64,000 nt of DNA. Origin: Nocardioides ochotonae (GTDB taxonomy: Bacteria; Actinomycetota; Actinomycetes; Propionibacteriales; Nocardioidaceae). The notes under the pieces were generated by a model. The model did no database searches, was not told the DNA's origin, and saw only the letters and a list, made by a program, of their open reading frames with translations. Every line of letters begins with the position of its first letter. Positions within the stretch are counted from its first letter, which is position 1. This document shows, piece by piece, positions 1-13,096 of this stretch. A program made the position numbers and the translations under genes. Location of the stretch: NCBI RefSeq assembly GCF_011420305.2, contig NZ_CP061769.1, positions 1-64,000 of the forward strand, written 5' to 3'.

Positions 1-189
1 GCCGCAGCAGTCGGCCCGGCGTTACGTTCGGTCCCCCGACGCCCGCCCCCTTCCCTGTCGCGGAGGGCGGTGGACTCGGTCTAGGCGGGACTCACCAAGT
101 CCAGAAAAACGCCGCTGACCAGCACCGATGTCGACAGAATGACTCTCCGGAAGCAGCGGAGGGTGCGGCTGGCCACCCGTGGCGAACCG

Positions 190-222
190 AGGTCCACAGC
201 CTGTGGACAAAGTTGTGGAGAC
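190..222. promoter_or_regulatory. DnaA-box motifs upstream of dnaA
   Basis: A perfect actinobacterial DnaA box (TGTGGACAA, reverse of TTGTCCACA) lies at 202-210. It is preceded by a degenerate inverted partner at 190-198 and followed by a weaker TGTGGAGAC at 214-222. Their position 54-86 bases before the dnaA start suggests autoregulation of dnaA, which is known in other bacteria; the role here is inferred. The rest of 1-275 holds no gene that I can support. Confidence 0.6.
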
Positions 223-275
223 GCGGACCCCGCTGGTGGGCGAGACGTAGGACACCCAAGGAAGGGCAGGAACCC

Positions 276-1757
276 GTGGACCAGGACGCCACCGAGCTCC
301 ATGTTGCGTGGCACGGCGTGGTCGAGGACCTGCAGCCCAATCAGCGTGCCTGGCTGCGCGCCAGTGAGCCGGTCACGTTGCACGGCAACACCGCGATCAT
401 CGCGGTCGCCAACGACTTCACCCGCGGCCAGCTCGAGGGCCGGCTGCGCGGACAGCTCGAGGATGCGCTGACCGTCGCGTTCGATCGGGAGATCCGGATC
501 GCCGTGACCGTCAACCCCGCCCTCGACGAGGAGCGCCGCGAGGCCGCCGCCGTGGCGCCGCCCGTCGCGGAGCCGGTCACCAGCACCGGGTCCGAGCACG
601 ACGGACCGCTGGATCGACTTGTCGACAAATCGACAAATGTCAGTGACTTGGCGCCGGCGCCGGTCGCCGACACCCACCTGCTGCCCCCGCCGTCCACCGG
701 CCCGAAGCCCTCGGCCCTCGAGACCCGGCTGAACCCGAAGTACACCTTCGAGACGTTCGTCATCGGCTCCTCGAACCGGTTCCCGCACGCCGCGGCCGTC
801 GCGGTCGCCGAGGCGCCGGGCAAGGCGTACAACCCGCTGCTCGTCTACGGCGACTCCGGGCTGGGCAAGACCCACCTGCTGCACGCGATCGGTCACTACG
901 TGCGCTCCCTCTACACCGGCGCCAAGGTGCGCTACGTGTCGAGCGAGGAGTTCACCAACGAGTTCATCAACGCGATCCGCGACGACCGGCAGGACCGGTT
1001 CAAGCGGCGCTACCGCGATGTCGACGTGCTCCTCATCGACGACATCCAGTTCCTGGAGGGCAAGACCCAGACCCAGGAGGAGTTCTTCCACACCTTCAAC
1101 ACGCTGCACAACGCCAACAAGCAGATCGTCCTGACCAGCGACCGGCCGCCCAAGCGCCTCGAGGCGCTCGAGGACCGGCTGCGCAATCGCTTCGAGTGGG
1201 GCCTGATCACCGACGTCCAGCCCCCGGACCTCGAGACGCGCATCGCGATCCTGCGCAAGAAGGCCGCGATGGACCGGCTCACCGCGCCGCCGGACGTGCT
1301 GGAGTTCATCGCCTCCAAGATCCAGACCAACATCCGCGAGCTCGAGGGCGCGCTGATCCGGGTCACGGCGTTCGCGAACCTCAACCGCCAGGAGGTCGAC
1401 ATGACCCTGGCCGAGATCGTGTTGAAGGACCTGATCCCGGAGGGTGGCGAGCCGGAGATCACCGCGGCGCTGATCATCGCCCAGACCGCGGCGTACTTCG
1501 GGCTCTCCATCGAGGAGATCACCGGCCCCAGCCGCGGGCGGCACCTGGTGATGGCGCGTCAGATCGCGATGTACCTGTGCCGCGAGCTCACCGACCTGTC
1601 GCTGCCCAAGATCGGCGCCCAGTTCGGCAACCGCGACCACACGACGGTGATGTACGCCGACCGCAAGATCAACCAGCTGCTCGCCGAGCGCCGCGCGGTC
1701 TTCAACCAGGTCAGCGAGCTCACCAACCGCGTCAAGCTGCAGGCGCGTCAGTCCTGA
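276..1757 (+). CDS. dnaA: Chromosomal replication initiator protein DnaA
   Basis: DnaA binds DnaA boxes at oriC, melts the duplex and recruits the helicase. The GTG at 276 gives 493 residues and follows an AAGGAAGGG ribosome site. An in-frame ATG at 213 would add 21 Arg/Trp-rich residues unlike the family. Domain I is at the N-terminus, followed by an Ala/Pro-rich linker (about 85-145). The AAA+ domain has Walker A GDSGLGKT at 192-199 and a Walker B LLIDDIQF. The C-terminal DNA-binding helix-turn-helix carries the DnaA signature GNRDHTTV. The linker is short compared with Streptomyces DnaA. The 3' end overlaps the convergent ohrR stop by 10 bases, which is unusual because dnaN normally follows directly. 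Identification is secure. Confidence 0.98.
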   Translation: MDQDATELHVAWHGVVEDLQPNQRAWLRASEPVTLHGNTAIIAVANDFTRGQLEGRLRGQLEDALTVAFDREIRIAVTVNPALDEERREAAAVAPPVAEPVTSTGSEHDGPLDRLVDKSTNVSDLAPAPVADTHLLPPPSTGPKPSALETRLNPKYTFETFVIGSSNRFPHAAAVAVAEAPGKAYNPLLVYGDSGLGKTHLLHAIGHYVRSLYTGAKVRYVSSEEFTNEFINAIRDDRQDRFKRRYRDVDVLLIDDIQFLEGKTQTQEEFFHTFNTLHNANKQIVLTSDRPPKRLEALEDRLRNRFEWGLITDVQPPDLETRIAILRKKAAMDRLTAPPDVLEFIASKIQTNIRELEGALIRVTAFANLNRQEVDMTLAEIVLKDLIPEGGEPEITAALIIAQTAAYFGLSIEEITGPSRGRHLVMARQIAMYLCRELTDLSLPKIGAQFGNRDHTTVMYADRKINQLLAERRAVFNQVSELTNRVKLQARQS

Positions 1758-2257
1758 TCTGACCCAGGACCCGATGGGGGACCTGACTGGGACCTCGGCG
1801 CCGGCGCGGCGTCGAGGTCCTCCAGCAGCCGGCCCAGGAGGCCCTGCAGCTGCGCCGCCTCCTCCAGGGAGAACGTCAGCCCCTCCACCAGGCGGGCCGG
1901 CACCTCCGCCACCCGCTCGCGCAGCGCCCAGCCCGACTCGCTGACCTCGACCAGCACCCGTCGCTCATCGGAGGGGTCGCGTCGCCGGATCAGCACCCCC
2001 GTGGCCTCCAGCCGCTTGAGCACCGGCGTCAGCGTGCCCGAGTCCAGGCGCAGGCGCCGACCGAGCGCGGACACCGTCAGCGGATCGCGGTCGCGGCCGT
2101 TCTCCCACAGCGCCAGCAGGCAGAGGTACTGCGGATAGGTCAGCCCCACCTCGGCCAGCAGCGCGGCGTAGCGACGCGTCAGCGCGCGTGTGGCGGCGTA
2201 CAGGGGGAAGCACAGCTGCGCGTCCAGGTCGAGCTGGGGCAGGTCGGGATCGGGCAC
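1748..2257 (-). CDS. ohrR: OhrR-type MarR family organic peroxide sensor-repressor
   Basis: This is a 169-residue MarR-family regulator with a GTG start at 2257. The N-terminus carries [10 protein letters not shown] with Cys16 in the place of the peroxide-sensing cysteine of OhrR (family knowledge). The winged helix covers roughly residues 55-110 and includes [13 protein letters not shown] and the wing RRDPSDERR. It diverges from an ohr gene, with 54 bases between the two starts, as in the standard ohrR-ohr module: oxidised OhrR releases the operator and ohr is induced. The C-terminal tail is Pro/Ser rich. Its stop overlaps the end of dnaA by 10 bases. Its place between dnaA and the origin is not typical for actinobacteria. 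Confidence 0.9.
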   Translation of the reverse strand: MPDPDLPQLDLDAQLCFPLYAATRALTRRYAALLAEVGLTYPQYLCLLALWENGRDRDPLTVSALGRRLRLDSGTLTPVLKRLEATGVLIRRRDPSDERRVLVEVSESGWALRERVAEVPARLVEGLTFSLEEAAQLQGLLGRLLEDLDAAPAPRSQSGPPSGPGSDQD

Positions 2258-2280
2258 GTGGCAAATCCTAGGCCCTTGTC

Positions 2281-2291
2281 CAATTCAATTG
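2281..2291. promoter_or_regulatory. Candidate OhrR operator
   Basis: CAATTCAATTG is an 11-base inverted repeat (CAATT, one spacer base, AATTG) in the 54-base ohrR/ohr divergent gap. It stands out as an AT-rich block in GC-rich DNA. Known OhrR operators are AT-rich palindromes built on AATT cores, so this is the likely binding site for both promoters. Confidence 0.6.
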
Positions 2292-2311
2292 TGCGCAATA
2301 GGTTTGCGCCC

Positions 2312-2728
2312 ATGAAGCCTCTCTACACCGCCACCGCCGTCGCCACGGGCGACGGCCGCAACGGCCACGTCCAGTCCCTCGACCAGATGCTCGACCACGA
2401 CGTCCGGATGCCCCCCGAGATGGGCGGCCCCGGCGGCGGCACCAACCCCGAGCAGCTCTTCGCCGCGGGGTACGCCGCGTGCTTCCACTCCGCCCTGCGC
2501 GCGGTCGCCGGCAGGGCCGGCGCCGACGTCACCGACTCCGAGGTCGCCGCCGACGTGAGCATCGGCACGCGCGACGACGGCGGCTTCCAGCTGGCCGTCC
2601 GCCTCGAGGTCGCACTGCCGGCCGTCTCGGAGGAGCGGGCCCGCGAGCTCGTGGAGCAGGCGCACCAGGTCTGCCCGTACTCCCACGCGACCCGCGGGAA
2701 CATCAGCGTGGAGCTCGCGATCGCCTGA
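2312..2728 (+). CDS. ohr: Organic hydroperoxide resistance protein (Ohr/OsmC family)
   Basis: Ohr is a cytoplasmic thiol peroxidase that reduces organic and lipid hydroperoxides using lipoyl-type thiols (family knowledge). The ATG at 2312 gives 138 residues, the usual Ohr length. A longer frame from 2258 would run through the operator and is rejected. The N-terminus reads MKPLYTATAVATGDGRNGH. Both catalytic cysteines are present in their family contexts: AACFHSAL and VCPYSHATR near the C-terminus. The conserved Arg of Ohr is not clear from sequence alone. It pairs with ohrR on the opposite strand. Its stop immediately precedes the dnaN-side origin region. Confidence 0.93.
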   Translation: MKPLYTATAVATGDGRNGHVQSLDQMLDHDVRMPPEMGGPGGGTNPEQLFAAGYAACFHSALRAVAGRAGADVTDSEVAADVSIGTRDDGGFQLAVRLEVALPAVSEERARELVEQAHQVCPYSHATRGNISVELAIA

Positions 2729-3182
2729 TTTCGACCCCGCCATCGACGGCGAACCACACGAATCCGCACACCCTCCTGGGCTGTGCACTTCCTGTGGTTC
2801 GCCGTCGTCATTTCCGGGAGAGGGTGTGGACAAGCAACGGCCCGGCGCGGAAGTTGTCATTCGACTGCACAGTCGGCCGCGAGCTGTCCGGAGTTCCTCC
2901 ACACCCCCTGTGGGATTGGATTGAGCGTGCTGACCTGCGCAGATGTAGTTCATCCACAGTTTCCACCGACGCTATGACTCCGACCTACCTCTACATGAAT
3001 CGATTGCCAGTGAACTTCCACTCGGGCTCCAACCTGGGGACAACCACCCGGACGACAGGTCGAGACCACCCCTCGGCGTCCCGGGTGAAGAACAAGTTCT
3101 GACCCACCTCCGCTGCCGGTGCCGACCGCGGCGTGGCAGGATGCGTTTCCCCAGCAGCCCTCCTCCTCGAAGGACCACCACC
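2729..3182. other. oriC: Origin candidate (oriC) between ohr and dnaN
   Basis: This 454-base stretch without a credible gene sits just before dnaN, where actinobacterial oriC normally lies. Visible boxes are a perfect TGTGGACAA at 2825-2833, TCATCCACA at 2950-2958 (one mismatch to TTATCCACA), and TGGGGACAA at 3035-3043 (one mismatch). Weaker copies lie at 2895-2903 and 2909-2917. About 2940-3020 is less GC-rich than its surroundings and could be an unwinding element. The box density is low for an actinobacterial oriC, and stronger clusters occur at 21 and 44 kb. Confidence 0.6.
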
Positions 3183-4319
3183 GTGAAGTTCCGCGTCGAA
3201 CGCGACGTGCTCGCCGATGCCGTCGCCTGGGCTGCCCGCAGCCTTCCGGTGCGTCCCAGCGCGCCCGTCCTCGCTGGCCTCCTCATCGAGACCAACGACG
3301 AGGGTCTGGTCCTGTCGACGTTCGACTACGAGACCTCTGCCCGGGCCACCCTGCGCGCCGACGTGACCGAGAACGGCCGCGCCCTCGTGAGCGGCCGGCT
3401 GCTCGCCGACATCTGCCGCAGCCTCCCGGCCAAGCCGGTCGACATGGTGATCGACGGCTCGCGCGTCTCGCTGACCTGCGGCTCTGCGCGCTTCAGCCTC
3501 CAGACGCTGCCGGTCGACGAGTACCCGACGCTGCCGGACATGCCGACCGCGACCGGCACCGTGCAGAGCGACGTCTTCGCTCACGCGGTCGCCCAGGCCG
3601 TGACCGCCGCCGGGCGCGACGACATGCTCCCGGTGCTGACCGGCGTGCGGATCGAGATCGAGGGCTCGACGATCTCGCTGCTGGCCACCGACCGCTTCCG
3701 CCTCTCGCACCGCGAGCTCGGCTGGGACCCCCGCACCCCCGACGAGTCGCTCGCCGCGCTGGTGCCGGCAAAGGTGCTCGGCGAGACCGCCAAGTCCCTC
3801 ACCGCCGGCAGCGAGGTGAGCATCGCGCTCGCCGCCAGCGGCACCGGCGAGGGCATCATCGGCTTCGAGGGCGCCTCGGCCGGCGGCGTACGACGCACGA
3901 CCACGCGGCTGCTCGACGGTGAGTTCCCCAAGGTCCGCAGCCTGTTCCCCAGCGAGCACCTCACGGTCGCCCGGGTCAAGAAGTCCGAGCTCGTCGAGTC
4001 GGTCAAGCGCGTGGCGCTCGTTGCCGAGCGCAACACCGCCGTCCAGCTGAAGTTCAGCGACGGCGTGGTCACGCTCGACGCGGGCTCCGGCGACGAGGCC
4101 CAGGCCTCGGAGTCGATCGAGGCGCAGATCGACGGCGAGGACATCGTGACCGGCTTCAACCCGCAGTTCCTGCTCGACGGCCTCACCGCCATCGACGAGG
4201 AGCACGTGGAGCTCGCCTTCACCCAGTCCTCCAAGCCGGTCGTCATCAGCGGCGCCCGCGAGGACGGCAGCACGCCGGCCTTCCGCTACCTGCTGATGCC
4301 GCGCCGGCTGCTCTCCTGA
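3183..4319 (+). CDS. dnaN: DNA polymerase III sliding clamp (beta subunit)
   Basis: The clamp is a ring-shaped homodimer that tethers DNA polymerase to DNA. The GTG at 3183 gives 378 residues starting VKFRVERDVLADAVAWAARSL, typical of actinobacterial DnaN; GAAGGA at 3169-3174 acts as the ribosome site. The three repeated clamp domains are visible, including LLATDRFRLSHRE in the middle domain and the C-terminal YLLMPRRL that forms part of the partner-binding pocket. It reads toward gnd and recF on the same strand in the usual order. An upstream in-frame ATG at 3141 encodes a proline/arginine-rich leader and is unlikely to be used. Confidence 0.98.
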   Translation: MKFRVERDVLADAVAWAARSLPVRPSAPVLAGLLIETNDEGLVLSTFDYETSARATLRADVTENGRALVSGRLLADICRSLPAKPVDMVIDGSRVSLTCGSARFSLQTLPVDEYPTLPDMPTATGTVQSDVFAHAVAQAVTAAGRDDMLPVLTGVRIEIEGSTISLLATDRFRLSHRELGWDPRTPDESLAALVPAKVLGETAKSLTAGSEVSIALAASGTGEGIIGFEGASAGGVRRTTTRLLDGEFPKVRSLFPSEHLTVARVKKSELVESVKRVALVAERNTAVQLKFSDGVVTLDAGSGDEAQASESIEAQIDGEDIVTGFNPQFLLDGLTAIDEEHVELAFTQSSKPVVISGAREDGSTPAFRYLLMPRRLLS

Positions 4320-4410
4320 GCCCACGCACACCGTCGCCTCACGCGCCACGGTCTAGCGTGGGTCGGGCGAAGGACCCCGCAACCACTCCCTGACCTCGAG
4401 GAGACGTGTG

Positions 4411-5346
4411 ATGGAGATCGGACTCATCGGCCTGGGCAAGATGGGCGGCAACATGCGCGAGCGGTTGCGTCGCGGTGGGCACACCGTCGTGGGCTTCGAC
4501 CGCGACCCCGAGCGCCGCGACGTCGACTCCCTCGAGAAGCTGGTCGCCGCCCTGCCCGCCCCGCGGGTGGTCTGGGTGATGGTCCCCGCCGGCGAGCCGA
4601 CCCGGCAGACGATCTCCGACCTCGGGGACCTGCTCGACGCCGGCGACGTGGTCGTCGACGGGGGCAACTCGCGCTGGACCGACGACATCGCGCACGCCGA
4701 GCAGCTCGCCGCGAAGGGCATCGGCTTCGTGGACTGCGGTGTCTCCGGTGGCGTCTGGGGCCTGGAGAACGGCTACGCCCTGATGTACGGCGGCGACCTC
4801 GAGCACATCGCCCAGGTCCAGCCGGCGTTCGACACCCTGTGCCCGGAGGGCGAGTTCGGGTCGGTGCACGCCGGCAAGGTGGGCGCCGGCCACTTCTCCA
4901 AGATGGTCCACAACGGCATCGAGTACGCGATCATGCAGTCCTACGCCGAGGGCTGGGAGCTGCTCGAGAAGGTCGACATGGTCGAGAACGTCACCGAGGT
5001 CTTCCGCTCCTGGCGCGAGGGCACCGTGATCCGGTCCTGGCTGCTGGACCTGCTGGTCGCCGCGCTCGACGAGCAGCCCAACCTGGAGGGCATCCGCGGC
5101 TATGCCGAGGACTCCGGTGAGGGTCGCTGGACCGTCGAGGCCGGCATCGAGCACGCGGTCGCGACCCCCGCGATCACCGCCGCGCTCTACGCCCGGTTCG
5201 TCTCGCGCCAGGACGACTCCCCCGCCATGAAGGCGGTCGCCGCGATGCGCAACCAGTTCGGTGGCCACGCGATGCACACCGCGCCGCCGCCCGGAGGCGA
5301 CGCGCCCGCAGCCGCGGCCGGCGACCCCAGTCCGGTGGAGAGCTAG
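4411..5346 (+). CDS. gnd: 6-phosphogluconate dehydrogenase, decarboxylating, short form
   Basis: The enzyme oxidises and decarboxylates 6-phosphogluconate to ribulose 5-phosphate in the pentose phosphate pathway. The ATG at 4411 is 7 bases after a GAGGAG site (4398-4403); a GTG at 4408 also fits. At 311 residues it is the short, GntZ/YqeC-like class and not the 470-residue form. The Rossmann motif GLIGLGKMGGN is at the N-terminus, followed by VVDGGNSRWTDD, GVSGGVWGLENG and the catalytic KMVHNGIEY. The C-terminus is Pro/Ala rich. Its location between dnaN and recF is shared by many actinobacteria. Confidence 0.95.
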   Translation: MEIGLIGLGKMGGNMRERLRRGGHTVVGFDRDPERRDVDSLEKLVAALPAPRVVWVMVPAGEPTRQTISDLGDLLDAGDVVVDGGNSRWTDDIAHAEQLAAKGIGFVDCGVSGGVWGLENGYALMYGGDLEHIAQVQPAFDTLCPEGEFGSVHAGKVGAGHFSKMVHNGIEYAIMQSYAEGWELLEKVDMVENVTEVFRSWREGTVIRSWLLDLLVAALDEQPNLEGIRGYAEDSGEGRWTVEAGIEHAVATPAITAALYARFVSRQDDSPAMKAVAAMRNQFGGHAMHTAPPPGGDAPAAAAGDPSPVES

Positions 5347-5352
5347 GCGGCG

Positions 5353-6507
5353 TTGTACGTCTCGCACCTCACCCTGCACGACTTCCGGTCCTACGCGACC
5401 GCCGAGGTCCCGCTCGAGCCGGGCGTCACCGCGTTCGTCGGGCGCAACGGGCAGGGCAAGACCAACCTCGTCGAGGCGATCGACTACCTCTCGCGGCTCA
5501 GCTCGCACCGCGTCGCCTCCGACGCGCCGTTGGTGCGTGCCGGCGCCGACCGCGCGGTGGTGCGGGCGGCGGTGGTCCGCGACGGTCGTACGGCGGTGCT
5601 CGAGGTCGAGCTGATCCCGGGCAAGGCCAACCGGGCGAAGGTCAACCGCTCCGCGCTGCCGCGCTCGCGCGACCTGATCGGTCTGGTGCGCACGGTGGTC
5701 TTCTCCCCCGAGGACCTGGTGCTGGTCAAGGGCGACCCCTCGGACCGGCGACGCTTCCTCGACGACCTGCTGGTGCTGCGCGCCCCGCGCCTGGCCGGCG
5801 TGCGCGCCGACTACGACCGGGTGCTGCGCCAGCGCAACTCGCTGCTCAAGACCGCCGGCGCGGCCCGGCGCGGCAGCTCCTCGCAGGAGGCGGCGCTCTC
5901 GACGCTGTCGGTGTGGGACTCCCACCTCGCCCACATCGGCGCCGAGCTCCTCGCCCACCGGCTGCGGGTCGTGGAGGACCTCGCGCCGTACGTCGGCAAG
6001 GCCTACGAGACCGTCGCCCGCGGCGCGCGCCGCGACGACGCCGACATCACCTACAAGCCGAGCCTCGACCTGGGCGGCGCCCGGGAGCCGGCCGACCTGG
6101 AGGCCGCGCTGCTCGCCGAGGTGGAGCGGCGCCGCGGCGATGAGCTCGACCGCGGGGTCTCGCTGGTGGGACCGCACCGCGACGAGCTGCTGCTCAGCAT
6201 CGGCCACGGTCCCGACGAGAGCCGGCTGCCGGTGAAGGGCTACGCCTCGCACGGGGAGTCCTGGTCCTTCGCGCTCGCGCTGCGCCTGGCCTCCTACGAC
6301 CTGCTGCGCTCCGAGGGCGACGACCCGATCCTGATCCTCGACGACGTCTTCGCCGAGCTCGACACCGAGCGCCGCGAGCAGCTCGCCGGCCTGGTCGCCG
6401 GCGCCGAGCAGGTGCTGGTCACCGCGGCGGTCCCCGAGGACGTGCCGCCCGCGCTCGCCGGGGTGCGGTACGCCGTGGCCGGCGGCGAGGTGCGTCGTGA
6501 CTCGTGA
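5353..6507 (+). CDS. recF: DNA replication and repair protein RecF
   Basis: RecF is an SMC-like ATPase that, with RecO and RecR, loads RecA at gapped DNA. The frame begins with a TTG at 5353 so that the protein starts [13 protein letters not shown] after the initiator, matching family N-termini; no ATG or GTG fits as well. It has 384 residues. Walker A GRNGQGKT is at 30-37, an ABC signature-like [13 protein letters not shown] is near 300, and Walker [12 protein letters not shown] is near 320. It begins 6 bases after gnd and overlaps dciA by 11 bases, which suggests translational coupling. Confidence 0.96.
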   Translation: MYVSHLTLHDFRSYATAEVPLEPGVTAFVGRNGQGKTNLVEAIDYLSRLSSHRVASDAPLVRAGADRAVVRAAVVRDGRTAVLEVELIPGKANRAKVNRSALPRSRDLIGLVRTVVFSPEDLVLVKGDPSDRRRFLDDLLVLRAPRLAGVRADYDRVLRQRNSLLKTAGAARRGSSSQEAALSTLSVWDSHLAHIGAELLAHRLRVVEDLAPYVGKAYETVARGARRDDADITYKPSLDLGGAREPADLEAALLAEVERRRGDELDRGVSLVGPHRDELLLSIGHGPDESRLPVKGYASHGESWSFALALRLASYDLLRSEGDDPILILDDVFAELDTERREQLAGLVAGAEQVLVTAAVPEDVPPALAGVRYAVAGGEVRRDS

Positions 6508-7072
6508 GGCCGGGGGCGACGGCCCCGAGCTGCCGGCCCCGGGGACGGGCGGACTGCTGCCGGAGCCCGAGGCGGAGCCGGAACGCCGCGACGACGGGCT
6601 CGACCTGGCCCGCTCGCTGACCCGGTCCACCGCGTCGAGCTCGCCGGCCGCGCGGCGTCGTCCGCGCTCGAAGTTCCGCGCCCCCGGGCGGGTGAGCGGC
6701 TCGCACCCCGACGACCGCGACCCCCAGCTGCTCGACACCACGCTGAGCCGGCTGGTCGGCGACCGTGGCTGGGAGCTCGACCTGCGCATGCAGGGGGTCT
6801 TCGGTCGCTGGGAGCAGCTGGTCGGCGCGGAGATCGGCCAGCACTGCCAGCCGGAGTCGTTCGCCGACGGCAAGCTCGTGGTCCGCACCGACTCCACCGC
6901 CTGGGCGACCCAGCTGCGGCTGCTCGCCCCGAGCCTGGTGAAGCGCCTCAACGAGGAGCTGGGGCACGGCACCGTGAGCATCATCGAGGTGCTCGGACCG
7001 CACCTGCCGACCTGGAAGAAGGGTCGGCTGTCGTCCCGCGACGGGCGAGGCCCGCGCGACACCTACGGCTGA
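6497..7072 (+). CDS. dciA: DciA-like DUF721 protein, probable replicative helicase loader/partner
   Basis: This 191-residue protein (GTG at 6497) overlaps the end of recF by 11 bases. The N-terminal about 70 residues are low-complexity, acidic then basic. The C-terminal half carries the DUF721 fold: [21 protein letters not shown], then [20 protein letters not shown]721 proteins beside recF and gyrB are now called DciA and operate DnaB helicase in bacteria lacking DnaC/DnaI (established for DciA homologues; function here is inferred). It is the last gene before the 261-base gyrB promoter region. Confidence 0.88.
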   Translation: MTREAGGDGPELPAPGTGGLLPEPEAEPERRDDGLDLARSLTRSTASSSPAARRRPRSKFRAPGRVSGSHPDDRDPQLLDTTLSRLVGDRGWELDLRMQGVFGRWEQLVGAEIGQHCQPESFADGKLVVRTDSTAWATQLRLLAPSLVKRLNEELGHGTVSIIEVLGPHLPTWKKGRLSSRDGRGPRDTYG

Positions 7073-7242
7073 TCCACGTCGCGGGGGTCGCGCCGCGTGG
7101 GGGCCCTGGCGGACATACCTCTCCCTGTCTGACCCCCTGTTCGGCGCTTGCCGGCCCGTTTGCGGACCGCCCAGGGGCATCCGAGGGGTCCAGACGACCC
7201 CCAGGGCGCGGCCCGGTCCGTGTTTCCGAGGCTTCTGGCGGG

Positions 7243-7248
7243 TAGGAT
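7243..7248 (+). promoter_or_regulatory. Candidate -10 element for gyrB-gyrA
   Basis: TAGGAT matches the actinobacterial -10 (TANNNT) and lies 85 bases before the gyrB start in the 261-base gap after dciA. No convincing -35 is seen; TTTCCG at 7223-7228 is too close. In other bacteria gyr promoters respond to DNA relaxation. Nothing in this sequence proves that here. Confidence 0.35.
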
Positions 7249-7333
7249 GGTCGTCGGGTCGCCTCTGCGCGACCCGACCCATGTCGGCCCGGCGTTCGCC
7301 GGGTCGCGCCCGCGTTTCCAGGAAGAGGTGGCC

Positions 7334-9505
7334 ATGCCAGGGGAGAACGTCGTCGAGCAGGGGTCCGGATCGACCCCCGAGACCAGCAACTCCCCCGCAG
7401 CCGAGACCACCGAGGACGCGAACCCGGAGGTCACGGGCCTGCGCAGCACCGCCGTCGACACCGAGTACGACGCCTCGGCGATCCAGGTGCTCGAGGGCCT
7501 CGAGGCGGTGCGCAAGCGCCCGGGCATGTACATCGGCTCCACCGGCGAGCGCGGCCTGCACCACCTGATCTGGGAGATCATCGACAACGCGGTCGACGAG
7601 GCGCTCGCCGGCCACTGCGACCGGATCGTGCTGACCCTGCGCGAGGACGGCGCGATCAGCGTCGAGGACAACGGTCGCGGCATCCCGACCGACACCGCGC
7701 CCGGCCAGGACATGCCGGCCGTCACGATGGCCCTCACCATGCTGCACGCCGGCGGCAAGTTCGGCGGCGGCGGCTACAAGGTCTCCGGCGGTCTGCACGG
7801 CGTGGGCGTCTCGGTCGTCAACGCGCTGTCGAGCCACCTGATCGTCGAGGTCAAGAACCGCGGCCACCTGTGGCGCCAGTCCTTCACCATCGGTGAGCCC
7901 GACGGCCCGCTCGAGCAGGTCCGCCCGCTCGAGGAGGGCGAGGGCACCGGCACCACGGTGACCTACTGGGCCTCGGAGGAGATCTTCGAGACCACGACGT
8001 ACTCGCTGGAGACCATCACCAACCGCGTGCGCGAGATGGCCTTCCTCAACAAGGGCCTCGAGATCGTGGTGCGCGACGAGCGTGCCGCGGCCGAGGAGGT
8101 CGTCGACGCGGTCGAGGGCGACGCGGTGGCGGACGCCGCCGAGGGCGCCGAGTCCGACGACGGCGCGGTCATCCACCGCGCCCAGACCGGTGGCCTCGAG
8201 CAGGTCTTCCGCTACGACCGCGGCCTGGTCGACTACGTCGAGCACCTCAACAAGCGCAAGGACAAGGCCAACCCGACCGTCATCTCCTTCGAGGCCGAGA
8301 CGCCCGCGTCGGTCGAGAACCACATGAGCCTCGAAGTGGCGATGCAGTGGAACACCAGCTTCACCGAGTCGGTCCACACCTTCGCCAACACCATCAACAC
8401 CCACGAGGGCGGCACCCACGAGGAGGGCTTCCGCGCGGCGCTCACCTCCCTGGTCAACGTCTGGGGTGAGGAGTGGGGGCTGATCAAGAAGCCCGAGGAC
8501 CGGGTCAAGGGCGACGACATCCGCGAGGGCCTGACCGCGATCATCTCGGTCAAGCTCGGCGAGCCGCAGTTCGAGGGCCAGACCAAGACCAAGCTCGGCA
8601 ACACCGAGGCCAAGGGCTTCGTCCAGCGCCTGATGAACGACCAGTTCGGCGCCTGGCTGGAGCAGAACCCCGCCGAGGGCAAGGACATCGTCCGCAAGGC
8701 CCAGGCCGCGGCGTCGGCGCGGATCGCGGCCCGCAAGGCCCGTGACCTGGCGCGCAACCGCAAGGGCATCCTCGGCGGCGGCGGCCTGCCCGGCAAGCTG
8801 TCGGACTGCCAGTCGACCAACCCCGCCGAGTGCGAGGTCTTCATCGTCGAGGGTGACTCCGCCGGCGGCTCGGCCCGTCAGGGCCGCGACCCGCGGATCC
8901 AGGCGATCCTGCCGATCCGCGGAAAGATCCTCAACGTCGAGAAGGCCCGCCTGGATCGGATCCTGGGCAACCAGGAGGTGCAGTCCATCGTCTCCGCGAT
9001 GGGCACCGGCATCCAGGAGGACTTCGACATCGACAAGCTGCGCTACCACAAGGTCGTGCTTATGGCCGACGCCGACGTCGACGGCCACCACATCAACACC
9101 CTGCTGCTGACGCTGCTGTTCCGCTTCATGAAGCCGCTGATCGACCACGGCCACGTCTACATGGCCCAGCCGCCGCTGTACCGGCTGCGCTGGAACAAGC
9201 CGCACGAGCACGAGTTCGTCTACTCCGACGCCGAGCGCGACGCGCTGATGGCCGCCGGCATCGCCGCGGGCAAGAAGCTGCCCAAGGAGAACCCGGTCCA
9301 GCGCTACAAGGGTCTGGGTGAGATGAACGCCAAGGAGCTGTGGGAGACCACGATGGACCCCGACCAGCGGCTGATGCTGCAGGTGACGCTCGAGGACGCC
9401 GCGCAGGCCGACGAGATCTTCTCGATCCTGATGGGCGAGGACGTCGAGCAGCGCCGCTCGTTCATCCAGCGCAACGCCAAGGACGTCCGCTTCCTCGATA
9501 TCTAG
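7334..9505 (+). CDS. gyrB: DNA gyrase subunit B
   Basis: GyrB is the ATPase subunit of gyrase, which introduces negative supercoils; the A2B2 complex acts on the nucleoid. The ATG at 7334 is preceded by GAAGAGG and gives 723 residues with an N-terminal low-complexity extension of about 45 residues before [24 protein letters not shown] ATPase motifs include the [10 protein letters not shown] box and DNGRGIPTD. The TOPRIM domain has EGDSAGGS with Glu506, and DADVDGHH with Asp579/Asp581 for metal binding. The C-terminus ends [11 protein letters not shown] as in the family. An acidic insert (about 255-275) sits between the ATPase and transducer parts. GyrA starts 51 bases downstream. Confidence 0.98.
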   Translation: MPGENVVEQGSGSTPETSNSPAAETTEDANPEVTGLRSTAVDTEYDASAIQVLEGLEAVRKRPGMYIGSTGERGLHHLIWEIIDNAVDEALAGHCDRIVLTLREDGAISVEDNGRGIPTDTAPGQDMPAVTMALTMLHAGGKFGGGGYKVSGGLHGVGVSVVNALSSHLIVEVKNRGHLWRQSFTIGEPDGPLEQVRPLEEGEGTGTTVTYWASEEIFETTTYSLETITNRVREMAFLNKGLEIVVRDERAAAEEVVDAVEGDAVADAAEGAESDDGAVIHRAQTGGLEQVFRYDRGLVDYVEHLNKRKDKANPTVISFEAETPASVENHMSLEVAMQWNTSFTESVHTFANTINTHEGGTHEEGFRAALTSLVNVWGEEWGLIKKPEDRVKGDDIREGLTAIISVKLGEPQFEGQTKTKLGNTEAKGFVQRLMNDQFGAWLEQNPAEGKDIVRKAQAAASARIAARKARDLARNRKGILGGGGLPGKLSDCQSTNPAECEVFIVEGDSAGGSARQGRDPRIQAILPIRGKILNVEKARLDRILGNQEVQSIVSAMGTGIQEDFDIDKLRYHKVVLMADADVDGHHINTLLLTLLFRFMKPLIDHGHVYMAQPPLYRLRWNKPHEHEFVYSDAERDALMAAGIAAGKKLPKENPVQRYKGLGEMNAKELWETTMDPDQRLMLQVTLEDAAQADEIFSILMGEDVEQRRSFIQRNAKDVRFLDI

Positions 9506-9556
9506 CTCTCTAGCGCCAGAACTAGATTCCCGTAGACACGACCAGAGAGACCCATC

Positions 9557-12282
<2,726 letters not shown>

Positions 12283-12283
<1 letters not shown>

Positions 12284-12981
12284 TGCCCGACCGTTCCGTC
12301 GAGAGCACCTCGACCCGCCTCCCCGCTCAGGGGAACGACGCCGGACCGCCGACGCAGGGCGCGAAGCCCGAGGGCGCCCCCCAGGGGGCACCGAAGGGTG
12401 CCCCGAAGGCACCGAAGGGCGAGGCCCCGGCAGCTGAGACGGCGGCCGAGAAGTCCGCCGAGAAGGCCCCGGAGAACGACACCGAGAAGACCGCGGTGCG
12501 TCCCGGGTTCGGCGAGCGGATCCAGGCCAAGCTGTCCGGCGCGGCCGACGAGCAGCGTGCCAGCGCCGACGCGGACGTTCCGGCTGCGGCTCCGGCCGCC
12601 TCGAACCGCCCGCCGCGGCGGGCGCGGCTGCGGTTGACGCGCATCGACCCGTGGTCGGTGATGAAGACGGCGTTCCTGCTCGCCATCGCCTTCGGCGTGG
12701 TGACGATCGTGTCGGTGCTCATGGTGTGGTCGGTGCTGGGCGCCGCCGGCGTCTGGGACTCCATCAACTCCTCAGTGCGCGACATCGTGGGCGGCGAGCA
12801 GGCCGAGGAGTTCAACATCGAGAACTACGTCGGCACCGCGCGCGTGCTCGGCTTCACGACCCTGGTGGCCGTGGTCGACGTCGTACTGCTGACCGCGATC
12901 GCGACCCTCGGTGCGTTCCTCTACAACATGGCGGCGGCGCTGCTCGGCGGCGTCGAGGTCACCCTGGCCGAGGACAACTGA
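12283..12981 (+). CDS. DUF3566 transmembrane protein (Rv0007-like)
   Basis: This 232-residue protein is coupled to gyrA by a one-base stop/start overlap. Residues 1-110 are low-complexity (Pro, Ala, Lys, Glu) and probably cytoplasmic and disordered. The DUF3566 domain follows, with two membrane segments at about 127-152 and 187-220 and a short extracytoplasmic loop containing NSSVRDIVGG. It is always found after gyrA in actinobacteria; a role in cell-envelope or septal growth has been proposed for relatives but is not demonstrated for this protein. The ATG at 12283 is the only sensible start. Confidence 0.9.
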
Positions 12982-13096
12982 GTCCTGCGCCACATCCCGC
13001 GCGCGGGAGCGGACCTCGTTTTGTCCGCCCCCGCGCGGGTGGGGTAACGTCTCCCCTCGGTTGCCCCGTGCGACCGCGGCCGGCTTGTCCGGTTGC

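Noticed and set aside
1..275. Search for rpmH (ribosomal protein L34), the usual neighbour upstream of dnaA
   Set aside because: No frame matching L34 was found in these bases; it must lie outside the window if present.
4339..7062. A 907-codon minus-strand frame across gnd, recF and dciA
   Set aside because: Shadow frame; the plus-strand genes there are secure and fully explain the sequence.
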